Assembly: GCA_963734085.1 (NCBI GenBank)
Contig: CAVTFT010000007.1
Coordinates: 868,001 to 932,000, forward strand
DNA from: CAIWHR01 sp963734085
GTDB taxonomy: Bacteria > Pseudomonadota > Gammaproteobacteria > Burkholderiales > Casimicrobiaceae
Length of the DNA stretch: 64,000 nucleotides
Reading direction: 5' to 3'
Position numbers and translations under genes: made by a program
The notes under the pieces: generated by a model
Database searches by the model: none
What the model saw: only the letters and a program-made list of their open reading frames with translations
Told to the model about the DNA's origin: nothing
Part shown: positions 1-7,612 of the stretch, piece by piece
How positions within the stretch are numbered: position 1 is the first letter of the stretch
Layout: the number at the start of each line of letters is the position of its first letter

Positions 1-96
1 GTGGACGGCGTGTGCCGGCGTTGCGAACAGCAGGGGCGCGCACGCGAGCGCCGCGCGCAGCGCGCCGCGCAGGCTGCGATCGATCGGATATTTCAT
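1..96 (-). CDS. Csu-type pilus subunit, N-terminal fragment (likely tip adhesin)
   Basis: Only the first 32 codons lie in the window. They encode a signal peptide: a positively charged start (MKYPIDRSLR), a hydrophobic Ala/Leu stretch and an Ala-X-Ala cleavage site (PAHA). The ATG overlaps the usher stop codon in an ATGA arrangement, so the gene is translationally coupled as the last member of the pilus operon. In Csu-type (archaic) chaperone-usher operons this position is held by the spore-coat-U-domain tip adhesin (CsuE). The identity is inferred from operon order and the export signal only; no mature sequence is visible. Confidence 0.7.
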   Translation of the reverse strand, partial: MKYPIDRSLRGALRAALACAPLLFATPAHAVH

Positions 97-2582
97 CGCT
101 TCTCTCCGGCGGCTTCGCGCAGCGCGCAGACAAACGGGCCGAGATCCGCGACCGGTGGCGCGTCCTTCGGGAGTGCGATGGCGATGCGGCACGACTGCCC
201 GCGATACACGATGTCGACGTCCTGGCGATCGGCGAGACCCGTGATGTAAACCTCGCCGCCCATCGCGACCGGGTACGGCTCGGTCCCCCCGGCGATGCGC
301 GCCACGGCACCCGCCGGCAGCGGCGATCCGTCGGGAAGGACCAGCCGGATCAGCGCGTTCCTTTCGCGGTGCGATTCGAAATTCACGACGATCCCGGTTC
401 GATTGAGCATCACGACCTTCTGCACCGTCTCGCCGACGCTGGCGTCGAGCGGAATGGTCGTCGGGTCGATCGCGATGTTGACCGGCGTATACGACGGCAG
501 TCGCGGCAGGATCAGCGTGCCGTCCGCGCCGGTGCGGCCGATCTCGATATTCTCCTGCAGCACGCGTGCGCCGGCGACGTCGCCGACGGAGACGAGCGCG
601 AAGCTCTGGTCGATCGGCGGGGCGAGGAACGCATGTCCGCCGACGAGGCCTATGCCACCGGCAATCGCGCCGCGCACCGCACTGACGCCGTTCACGTGGG
701 ATCCCTCGACCGAATACCGGCCGTAGTTTCCATAATAGGACGTGCCGGCCGTGTAATTGTCATCCGTCTGCGCATGAACGAAGTAACCCCAGCCCGTTCC
801 GACCGGCAGCGGGTGTTGCAGGTCGAGCGTGCCGTACGAATTGGACTGGCCATCGCCGCGCGTGCGCTGCCCGCCCAGCGTCAGCGTCGTGTCGGCAGGG
901 CCGGTGTTGGTCGTGCCGAAGGGCAGCGTGTAGAGGGCGAGGAGCTGCGTCTGGCTCGAAAGCCCCTGCGATTTCGAGGCTGACAGCGTGAGAAACCCCA
1001 GTCGTCCGAGGCCGACCGAGTACGTCCCCGTATAGATGTTGAGCGACCCGCTGCGGGAAATCCCGGACGGATCCGGCGGCGACGAGTCGCGAAAGCGCTG
1101 GCCGCTCCACGCGAGCGCCAGCGATCCCGCTTCGCCCGGAAGCGCGACGTTGAACGTCGCCCGTGTGAGCTGCGATTGCTGGAGCGCGGTGTCGCCGATT
1201 TCCCTGTAGCGCGGCGTTGCCCACGTCGAGGCGATCGCAAAGCTCGCGAGATAGGCCTGGCGGCTGAAGCCCAGCAGGAACCGCTCGCCGGTGCCGTTGA
1301 CCCCGGTTTGATTCCCGCTCGAGCTGCTGGCGGCGATGCCGGCGCTCAGCACGCCGAGGTAGCCGACGACGTAATCCGCCCCGACGCCGGCGCCACGGAC
1401 ATTGTTGTCGCCTTCGACGCGCGCCTGCGCCGTAAGCCTGTCGTTGATCCCGTAGCGATAGTAGGCCGATCCGATGAACCCGCGGTAGTCGGCCGTGCGG
1501 ACGCCGTAGTTGTATCGCTCCGACCCCGCAGAAAACGAGAACTCGCTCAACCCCGGCTTCAGGAGCTGGCTCGTCACGTAGAACGGCTGCGTGATCACCT
1601 GCTGCTGGCCGAACGCATTGGTGACGACGACCTGCAGCTCGCCGGCGCCGTTGAGCGCGGGCACGTTGGTGATCGAGAACGGCCCGGCCGGGACGTTCTG
1701 CGTACCCATCCGCATATTGTTCGCGTAGATTTCCGCCGCCGTCGGCACCGCCGAGATGCCCGACACCGTCAGCAGCGGATAGGTCACGTAGCCGGGCTGC
1801 AGAGCGTAATTGGAGCTGTACTGGACGCCACCGAAGCGTATCGCCTGACCCCACCACCCCGGCGCCGTGATCGCGTCGCCGGCGATCAACGTCGTGAGCT
1901 TCGCGGGATCGTCCCAGCGCCACCCGGCGTCGAGCAGGACCGCATTGTCGGCGCCCGTCTGTGTTGCCGCTGTCGAGTTCACGAGAAAGCTTGCGCCGAA
2001 GGTTCCGGCCGGCCCGAACGCGACGGCTTCGAACGCACCGGCGATCGACTTGGAAAAGCTGCCGACGAAGTCGCTCCCGCTGTAGCTCTGACCGTAGACG
2101 GTGTAGTTGAGGAATCCGCCCCACGCGGGCGTCTGCGGCAACTGCGGCGCCGGCAGTCCGTAGCGCAGCCGCGCCGCGGGAAGCAGGTCCGGATCGATGT
2201 CGAAATCGAGACGCTGCGCGTCCTCCGCGATCGAGGCGCGCACGCCGCGCATCGTTCGCAGCGGCACGTAGGAACGCCCCTCCAGCGGCACAGCATCGGA
2301 TTCGCGCCAAGCAAGCTTCAACCTCGCGAGCGTTCCGGTATCGACCATCAGGCCTTTCGGATCGCGGACGGCGTAGGCGACGCCCGGCTCCGCGCCGCCG
2401 TTGACCGTGATGGCCAGCACCGCGATCTCGGCGGCAAGCGCGACAACGAGCGCGGCATCGATGTCGCGCACCGCCTTGTCCGGCGCGGTCGACGCGACGG
2501 CCGGAAGACACATCGCGAGAAGAGCCGCGGCGAAGGCGCGACGGAGGCCACTACGGCTTGGCGACGGGCAGGGCGAGATCAA
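93..2582 (-). CDS. Outer-membrane usher of a Csu/archaic chaperone-usher pilus
   Basis: This 829-residue protein is the usual size for a fimbrial usher, the outer-membrane pore that takes chaperone-subunit complexes and assembles the pilus. After a signal peptide (about residues 1-31) there is an N-terminal periplasmic region, then a long alternating-polarity barrel rich in Tyr/Gly/Ser, beginning around GGFLNYTVYGQSYSG. A plug-like segment containing PAGPFSITNVP and the periplasmic C-terminal part follow. The 5' end overlaps the chaperone gene by 32 bases and the 3' end overlaps the next subunit as ATGA. It sits between a PapD-like chaperone and SCPU pilins, the CsuC-CsuD-CsuE order. Confidence 0.93.
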   Translation of the reverse strand: MISPCPSPSRSGLRRAFAAALLAMCLPAVASTAPDKAVRDIDAALVVALAAEIAVLAITVNGGAEPGVAYAVRDPKGLMVDTGTLARLKLAWRESDAVPLEGRSYVPLRTMRGVRASIAEDAQRLDFDIDPDLLPAARLRYGLPAPQLPQTPAWGGFLNYTVYGQSYSGSDFVGSFSKSIAGAFEAVAFGPAGTFGASFLVNSTAATQTGADNAVLLDAGWRWDDPAKLTTLIAGDAITAPGWWGQAIRFGGVQYSSNYALQPGYVTYPLLTVSGISAVPTAAEIYANNMRMGTQNVPAGPFSITNVPALNGAGELQVVVTNAFGQQQVITQPFYVTSQLLKPGLSEFSFSAGSERYNYGVRTADYRGFIGSAYYRYGINDRLTAQARVEGDNNVRGAGVGADYVVGYLGVLSAGIAASSSSGNQTGVNGTGERFLLGFSRQAYLASFAIASTWATPRYREIGDTALQQSQLTRATFNVALPGEAGSLALAWSGQRFRDSSPPDPSGISRSGSLNIYTGTYSVGLGRLGFLTLSASKSQGLSSQTQLLALYTLPFGTTNTGPADTTLTLGGQRTRGDGQSNSYGTLDLQHPLPVGTGWGYFVHAQTDDNYTAGTSYYGNYGRYSVEGSHVNGVSAVRGAIAGGIGLVGGHAFLAPPIDQSFALVSVGDVAGARVLQENIEIGRTGADGTLILPRLPSYTPVNIAIDPTTIPLDASVGETVQKVVMLNRTGIVVNFESHRERNALIRLVLPDGSPLPAGAVARIAGGTEPYPVAMGGEVYITGLADRQDVDIVYRGQSCRIAIALPKDAPPVADLGPFVCALREAAGEKR

Positions 2583-3273
2583 CGCGGCCGCCGTTGCTCT
2601 GCGCTTCGACGCGCAAGGATAGCCCGGGCTTCACCCGTTCCTGCGGGAGCGCAATGGTGCGCGTCGACCCCGGCAACACGACCAGGACATCCTGCTCGGC
2701 GAGCTTGGTTTCACCCTGACTTACCGTGATTGGGGCAAGCCGCAGGTTTCCGGTTCCGGCGTTGACGATGGAGAGCCGCCACGACGCATCCGGACCCGGA
2801 GCGATGCTCCACGAAGGCTTTGGCGCGACCGCGGGGCCCGTCGGCTCGACGAACATCGGAATGTTCATGTTGAGCGCGATGCGGAATAGCGCGCGATCGG
2901 TCGCGGCTTCCTCGACGGGCGGAACCTCGCGGAAGATCAAGCGATAGGCCTGCTCGACATCGGCGGGTGGCTTGCCGCGCAGCGCAATCCGGACGATTTG
3001 CGCGGCGCCCGGTGCGATCGTGAAGATGGGCGGGCTCACGATGAACCCTCGCGTCTCCTCGTAGACGTCCTCACCGCCGGGCTGCGTCCACGTGTACGGC
3101 TGAACCTGGATCGTGACCGGCGCATCGCCGCCGTTATTGACGGTGACGATCGCGGTCGGCGACGCGGCCGACAGCTCCACCCGCATCGGCGTGAGGCCGA
3201 ACGTCGCCGCGACGCCGTCGATGAAAACCAGGAGCAGCACCGCTGCCGCTGCTGCGCGTAAGCCAGCCCTCAT
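2551..3273 (-). CDS. Periplasmic pilus chaperone (PapD-like, Csu type)
   Basis: This is a 240-residue exported chaperone that holds pilus subunits by donor-strand complementation and hands them to the usher. A signal peptide (about residues 1-23) is followed by a PapD-like first immunoglobulin domain (FGLTPMRVELSAASPTAIVTV) with the ETRGFIVSPPIFTIAPGAAQ and QIVRIALRG strands. AYRLIFREVPP closes domain 1, and a second beta domain begins near NMNIPMFVEP. It lies between the two SCPU pilins and the usher and overlaps the usher start by 32 bases, which indicates coupled expression. Assignment to the Csu/archaic class rests on the SCPU neighbours. Confidence 0.93.
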   Translation of the reverse strand: MRAGLRAAAAAVLLLVFIDGVAATFGLTPMRVELSAASPTAIVTVNNGGDAPVTIQVQPYTWTQPGGEDVYEETRGFIVSPPIFTIAPGAAQIVRIALRGKPPADVEQAYRLIFREVPPVEEAATDRALFRIALNMNIPMFVEPTGPAVAPKPSWSIAPGPDASWRLSIVNAGTGNLRLAPITVSQGETKLAEQDVLVVLPGSTRTIALPQERVKPGLSLRVEAQSNGGRVDLALPVAKP

Positions 3274-3297
3274 CTCGTCGATTCCCGACCGGTCATC

Positions 3298-3885
3298 TCA
3301 GTTGTAGGTAGCGGTTACGCGAACCGTATCAGTATAATTGCCGGCCAGCGGATACTGCCCCGCGGGGATCGACGCGCACAGCGTGATGAGCTTCGCGCCG
3401 CCGGTCGTCGCAAACAGCGGCGTCGCCGCAATCGTGTTGGTCGCGTTCCATTCGGGACCGGCACCCGGCGCCGGACACGTGTTGAAGGTCGGTCCCGTCG
3501 GCACGTCGATATGGTATTGCAGGCGCTCGGCGCCGCGCCGCATCCGCTTGATCGTTCCGAGCGCGTTCGATCCGTTGTTGAGCGCGACCGACGGCACGCT
3601 GACGCCTTTGTTGCACGTCAATCTCACGCTGCCCGACGTGTTCGCATACGCGACGCCCGCGTTGACCGCGCCGAACGCGACGTTCGTCGCCGACACGGTG
3701 CAGAACTTCGCCACGGTGACCGTCACGTTGAAATTCGACGGCCCCGCCGTGCCCGCGCGCGCGCTGCAGGGCAGCCCCAGCGCCAACGCAATGGCGATCG
3801 CCATCGTCACGACGCGCACGGAACCACCTGCGGACCCGGACGCCGCCGGGACCAATGCCGATCCGCTGTTCATGGCAACGTCCAC
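3298..3885 (-). CDS. Spore coat protein U (SCPU) domain pilin 1
   Basis: This secreted pilin subunit belongs to the spore coat U family. The mature part starts near TAGPSNFNVTVTV, has a CTVSATNVAFGAVNAG segment and a LTCNKG strand with cysteines, and ends in the beta strand YTDTVRVTATYN typical of these subunits. It is a clear paralog of the pilin just upstream. The start is uncertain. The listed GTG start gives an overlong basic N-terminus; an internal GTG at 3819 preceded by AGGTGG gives a compact signal peptide (VRVVTMAIAIALALGLPCSARA) and is a strong alternative. Confidence 0.9.
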   Translation of the reverse strand: MDVAMNSGSALVPAASGSAGGSVRVVTMAIAIALALGLPCSARAGTAGPSNFNVTVTVAKFCTVSATNVAFGAVNAGVAYANTSGSVRLTCNKGVSVPSVALNNGSNALGTIKRMRRGAERLQYHIDVPTGPTFNTCPAPGAGPEWNATNTIAATPLFATTGGAKLITLCASIPAGQYPLAGNYTDTVRVTATYN

Positions 3886-3938
3886 GCCTGCAGGTCCCGG
3901 GCGACGCGTAGCCGTCCGGGCTCGCAGCCGTGGCCGGA

Positions 3939-4472
3939 TCAGTTATACGTCGCCTGGACTTGGACGGTGTCCGAGTAATTACCGGCCGACGGAAACTGAT
4001 TGGCGGGGATCGACGCGCAGAGGTTGATGAGCTTCGGTCCACCTGTCACCGTGAACAACGACGTGCCCACGATCGTGTTCGTTGCATTCCACTCCGGTCC
4101 GGCGCCCGCGGCGGGGCACCCGTTGAACGTCGCGCCCGTCGGAACGTCGATGTTGTAGTTCAGGAAGTCGCCGCTGACCGCGTCCTTCATCCGTTTTTGC
4201 GTGCCGGAAGCGTTCGATCCATTGTTGAGTTGAACGACCGTCACCGTCGCGCCCTTGTTGCACGTGAGCGTCACGCTGTTCGCGGTATTCGTCGCGGCAG
4301 CGCCGGCGTTCACCGAACCGAAAGGAACGTTGGCGGCCGACACCGTGCAGAAGTTGGCGACCGTCGCGGTAACATTGAAATTCGAGGGACCGGCAGTCGC
4401 TGCTTGTGCGGCGCAGTAAGGGAGCATCAATGACGCAGCCACGGCCGCGCCGATAATCGAGCGGTTCATCAT
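3939..4472 (-). CDS. Spore coat protein U (SCPU) domain pilin 2, first gene of the pilus operon
   Basis: This is the probable major pilin at the head of the Csu-type operon (csuA/B position). The start is the ATG at 4472, preceded by AGGAAAAGGA about eight bases away; a TTG further upstream is less likely. The signal peptide ends at AAQA. The mature protein carries FNVTATVANFCTVSAAN, LTCNKG and the terminal strand YSDTVQVQATYN. It is closely similar to the second pilin along its full length, pointing to tandem duplication. Acid-sensitive or c-di-GMP control is not visible in the promoter region. Confidence 0.92.
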   Translation of the reverse strand: MMNRSIIGAAVAASLMLPYCAAQAATAGPSNFNVTATVANFCTVSAANVPFGSVNAGAAATNTANSVTLTCNKGATVTVVQLNNGSNASGTQKRMKDAVSGDFLNYNIDVPTGATFNGCPAAGAGPEWNATNTIVGTSLFTVTGGPKLINLCASIPANQFPSAGNYSDTVQVQATYN

Positions 4473-4836
4473 GATCAAAGTCCTTTTCCTTGTTTATCAA
4501 TGACTTCTGGTCGGGGCCCGATGGTTGAGCGCCAACTTTCGCCCCTCACCAAACCTACTGAGCAAGGGATGTGCCAGTAACCTTGAGCGGGCAAGGGGCA
4601 CTCTCGCGCGGGGGATCAGAAGCCAGTGCCTTCCCGCGCCCCGCTGCACCGGGTTGCTGCGGACGAATTGCGCTCATTCGCGTCCTGCGCGGTCAGCCCA
4701 CGATGGCTTGCGGCGATGCGGCCGTTTGCCTCGCGATCGAGCGCTACGCGACCGCTGCCCGAGCAGGGGCACGGTTCTTGCAAAAACTGATCGTGGGATG
4801 GCGCGCATCAAGCGTTCTGTCTCGTACAGGATGAAG
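4473..4836. other. Divergent intergenic region between pilus operon and MshEN-domain gene
   Basis: About 360 bases separate the first pilin start (minus strand) from the chosen start of the plus-strand MshEN gene. The region holds the pilin ribosome-binding site at 4481-4490 and must hold promoters for both directions. No convincing -35/-10 pair could be picked by eye. The plus-strand reading frame stays open back to 4525, so a longer N-terminus for the MshEN gene cannot be excluded, but that translated stretch looks random (Arg/Cys/Pro rich). Confidence 0.5.
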
Positions 4837-5850
4837 ATGATGCGACGGCTACGAATCCACCATTTCAGCAGCCGATCTCGCGCGCGGCGTGTAATGCCAA
4901 AGGAGATCGCGATCGAGTTGATCCGCACGCTCGATCTCAGCCCCGACGAGCGGCGGTTCGTCGAGCAGATTTCAGCGCAATGGGTCGGCGCCAACGACGT
5001 TCTGGCGGTCGCGGCCGGCCCTCGCGAGCCGATCGGCGAGTTGCTGATCAGCGCGGGCCGCCTTACCCGCGCGCAACTCGATCAGGCACTCGCGGGTCAG
5101 TCCCGCTCCGGCGAGAGGCTGGGCGAAGTGCTCGTGCGCAACGGCTGGCTGACCGCGTCGGAAGTGCGTCTGGTGCTCGCATTCCAGAAGCGCCTCGGCC
5201 GCAGCGCTACGGATGCCGCGGGCCCATTGCAGCTCGGCAATCTCCTGGTTGCGACGGGTGCGATCACTCCGGAGCAACTGCAGGACGGGCTCCAACAGCA
5301 ACAGCAATCGAAGCGCCGGCTCGGCGACACGCTCGTCGGCGCGGGCTACGTAAGCGAGCCAGAGATCGCACGCGGCCTGCATCTGCAGCGGACGCTCCTG
5401 CGCCTCGCCCTGGAGGCGCTGCTTGCATCGACGCTCGCGCCGGCGACGGCAGCTGCCGCGTCCGCCTATTCGGCGATCACGTTCTCGGCGACCGTGCTTC
5501 CGTATCACAAGCTCGACGTTGTGCGCCAGGCGCCGACGCTGACCGTCACGCCTGAAGACATCGACCGTGGCTACGTCGATGTTCCGGCAGGCACGCAGCT
5601 TCGCGCGCAGAGCAACGAGCGCAAGGGATTTTCCGTAAGCTTCGACCCGCGCGCGAGGCTGTTCGAGCGTGCGACGATCACCGGCCTCGGCAAAGCGGTG
5701 GAAATCGGACCGGAGGGCGGCGCCGTGAATCAAGTCTATCCCGGGCGCGATACTCTGTTGCAGTTGAGCTACCGCTTCTACCTTGCGGCGGGGCTCGTTC
5801 CCGGCAGCTATCCCTGGCCGCTGCAGATCTCCTCGTCCGTCGTCTATTAG
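4837..5850 (+). CDS. Tandem MshEN-type (c-di-GMP-binding family) protein with C-terminal pilin-like beta domain
   Basis: Four copies of a 24-residue motif of the MshEN pattern (xLGxxLvxxGxlxxxxLxxxLxxQ) are encoded at 5029-5100, 5116-5187, 5230-5301 and 5317-5388. They form two pairs, each with a 5-residue spacer (SRSGE, QQSKR). This is the two-motif architecture of the MshEN domain, known from c-di-GMP-binding type II/IV secretion ATPases, but no ATPase follows. A hydrophobic stretch (LRLALEALLASTLAPATAAA) leads into a beta-rich domain ending GSYPWPLQISSSVVY, reminiscent of secreted pilin/SCPU-like subunits. The gene is divergent from the Csu-type pilus operon. Start uncertain: ATGs at 4837/4840 follow AGGA; 4798 and 4894 are alternatives. 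Ligand binding is inferred. Confidence 0.75.
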   Translation: MMRRLRIHHFSSRSRARRVMPKEIAIELIRTLDLSPDERRFVEQISAQWVGANDVLAVAAGPREPIGELLISAGRLTRAQLDQALAGQSRSGERLGEVLVRNGWLTASEVRLVLAFQKRLGRSATDAAGPLQLGNLLVATGAITPEQLQDGLQQQQQSKRRLGDTLVGAGYVSEPEIARGLHLQRTLLRLALEALLASTLAPATAAAASAYSAITFSATVLPYHKLDVVRQAPTLTVTPEDIDRGYVDVPAGTQLRAQSNERKGFSVSFDPRARLFERATITGLGKAVEIGPEGGAVNQVYPGRDTLLQLSYRFYLAAGLVPGSYPWPLQISSSVVY

Positions 5851-5852
5851 GC

Positions 5853-5935
5853 AGGGTCAGACTCGACTTACCGAAAAAGTAGGGTCAGACTCGCTTTCCT
5901 TCGGCATTTCTCGGCTCGCGCGACGGGCGAGCCGA
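5853..5935. repeat. Doubled AGGGTCAGACTCG repeat and hairpin upstream of pgm
   Basis: The 13-mer AGGGTCAGACTCG occurs twice in direct orientation, at 5853-5865 and 5881-5893. It is followed by a perfect 9-bp inverted repeat (TCGGCTCGC / GCGAGCCGA, 5911-5919 and 5927-5935, 7-base loop) that ends in AAAATT. The arrangement resembles the short palindromic intergenic elements mobilised by REP-associated tyrosine transposases; no transposase is present here. It could also end transcription of the upstream gene. Confidence 0.55.
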
Positions 5936-5956
5936 AAATTGGGCCTGATTCCATCC

Positions 5957-7600
5957 ATGGCGATCTCGCCGCTCGCCGGCAAGCCGGCTCCGAAAGAGAT
6001 CCTGATCGATCCCGACGCGCTCGTGCGCGCGTACTTCGCGCGCCGTCCGGATCCCGATGATCCCTCGCAGCGGGTGAGCTTCGGGACCAGCGGGCATCGC
6101 GGCACGCCCCGGAACGGATCGTTCACCGAAATGCACATCGCCGCGATTGCGCAGGCGATCTGCGACCAGCGCAAGCGCAACGGAATCGACGGTCCGCTCT
6201 ATATGGGCAAGGACACGCACGCGGTGTCGGGCCCGGCGGAGCGCACGGCGCTCGAAGTGCTTGCCGCCAACGGCGTCGAGACGGTGATCCAGCGCGACGA
6301 CGGGGTCACGCCGACTCCCGTAATCTCGCGCGCGATCCTCGTCCACAACCGCGGCCGTCGCGACCGCCTCGCCGACGGAATCCTGGTCACGCCGTCGCAC
6401 AATCCGCCGGAGGACGGCGGCTTCAAGTACAACCCACCCAACGGCGGACCCGCCGACACCGACGTCACGCGGGCGATCGAGGATCGGGCGAACGACTTGC
6501 TGCGCGCCGGCAACGCGGGCGTGAAGCGTGTGCCGTACGCCACGGCGATCAAGATGCCGCACGTGCGCAGCGACGACTTCGTCCGGCCCTATGTCGACGA
6601 TCTCCCGAACGTCGTCGACATGGAGGCGATCCGGGCCGCAGGCTTGAGGCTCGCCGTCGATCCGCTCGGCGGCGCCGCGGTGAGTTGCTGGGAGCCGATC
6701 AAAGCGGCGTACGGGCTCGACCTGGACGTCGTCAATCCGAGTGTCGATCCGACGTTCTCGTTCATGACGGTCGATCACGACGGGAAGATCCGGATGGACT
6801 GTTCCAGTCCGTACGCGATGGCGCGGCTCGTCGGCCTCAAGGACCGCTATCGCGTCGCGTTCGGCAATGATCCCGACGCGGATCGGCACGGTATCGTCAC
6901 ACCGTCGGCGGGACTCATGAACCCGAATCACTATCTTGCGGTCGCGATTCGGTATCTGCTCACGCATCGACCCGGATGGCCGCGGGACGCCGTCGTCGGC
7001 AAGACGCTCGTCAGCAGCCGTCTGATCGATCGGGTCGTCGCCTTGCTTGGCCGGCGGCTGTTCGAGACCCCGGTCGGATTCAAGTGGTTCGCGCCGGGAC
7101 TGCACGACGGTTCGTGCTGCTTCGGCGGCGAGGAGTCCGCCGGCGCGAGCTTTCTCCGCCGCGACGGCAGCGTGTGGACCACGGACAAGGATGGCCTCAT
7201 CATGAACCTGCTCGCGGCCGAAATCACGGCAACGACCGGCAAGGATCCCGGCGAGCACTATCGTGAGCTTGTCGCGGAGCTCGGCGCGCCGCTCTACACG
7301 CGGATCGACGCGGCGGCGACGCCAGAGGAAAAGGCGCGGCTTTCCAAGCTCGCGCCCGACGCGATCACCGCGCCGACACTCGCGGGCGACCCGATCACCG
7401 CTCGGCTCACCCGGGCGCCCGGCAACGGCGCCGCGATCGGCGGCCTCAAAGTGGAGACTGCGCGCGGCTGGTTCGCGGCGCGGCCGTCGGGCACCGAGAA
7501 CGTCTACAAGATCTACGCGGAGAGCTTCGTCGACGAAGCGCACCTGCAAACGATTGTCGGCGAGGCGCAGAAGATCGTCGGCAAGGCGATTGCCGTTTGA
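5957..7600 (+). CDS. pgm: Phosphoglucomutase (alpha-D-glucose phosphate-specific)
   Basis: The 547-residue enzyme interconverts glucose-1-phosphate and glucose-6-phosphate, linking glycolysis to glycogen and surface-polysaccharide precursors in the cytoplasm. It has the full set of alpha-D-phosphohexomutase motifs: the active-site phosphoserine loop TPSHNPPEDGG (Ser147), the metal loop DPDADRHG, the sugar-binding loop GEESAGASF and the phosphate-binding loop RPSGTENVYKIY near the C-terminus. FGTSGHRGTP near residue 40 is typical of the E. coli Pgm type, and the length matches (546 in E. coli). The start is the ATG at 5957; the reading frame is open further upstream but without family similarity. 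Confidence 0.96.
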   Translation: MAISPLAGKPAPKEILIDPDALVRAYFARRPDPDDPSQRVSFGTSGHRGTPRNGSFTEMHIAAIAQAICDQRKRNGIDGPLYMGKDTHAVSGPAERTALEVLAANGVETVIQRDDGVTPTPVISRAILVHNRGRRDRLADGILVTPSHNPPEDGGFKYNPPNGGPADTDVTRAIEDRANDLLRAGNAGVKRVPYATAIKMPHVRSDDFVRPYVDDLPNVVDMEAIRAAGLRLAVDPLGGAAVSCWEPIKAAYGLDLDVVNPSVDPTFSFMTVDHDGKIRMDCSSPYAMARLVGLKDRYRVAFGNDPDADRHGIVTPSAGLMNPNHYLAVAIRYLLTHRPGWPRDAVVGKTLVSSRLIDRVVALLGRRLFETPVGFKWFAPGLHDGSCCFGGEESAGASFLRRDGSVWTTDKDGLIMNLLAAEITATTGKDPGEHYRELVAELGAPLYTRIDAAATPEEKARLSKLAPDAITAPTLAGDPITARLTRAPGNGAAIGGLKVETARGWFAARPSGTENVYKIYAESFVDEAHLQTIVGEAQKIVGKAIAV

Positions 7601-7612
7601 GCCGACGAGACT

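Noticed and set aside
1176..2729. Long plus-strand open frame (517 codons) across the usher gene
   Set aside because: It is antisense to a clear usher, Arg/Asp-rich with no domain pattern; high GC opens such frames by chance. Similar antisense frames at 8426-9775, 14881-15356, 27475-29865 and 36925-39096 were rejected for the same reason.
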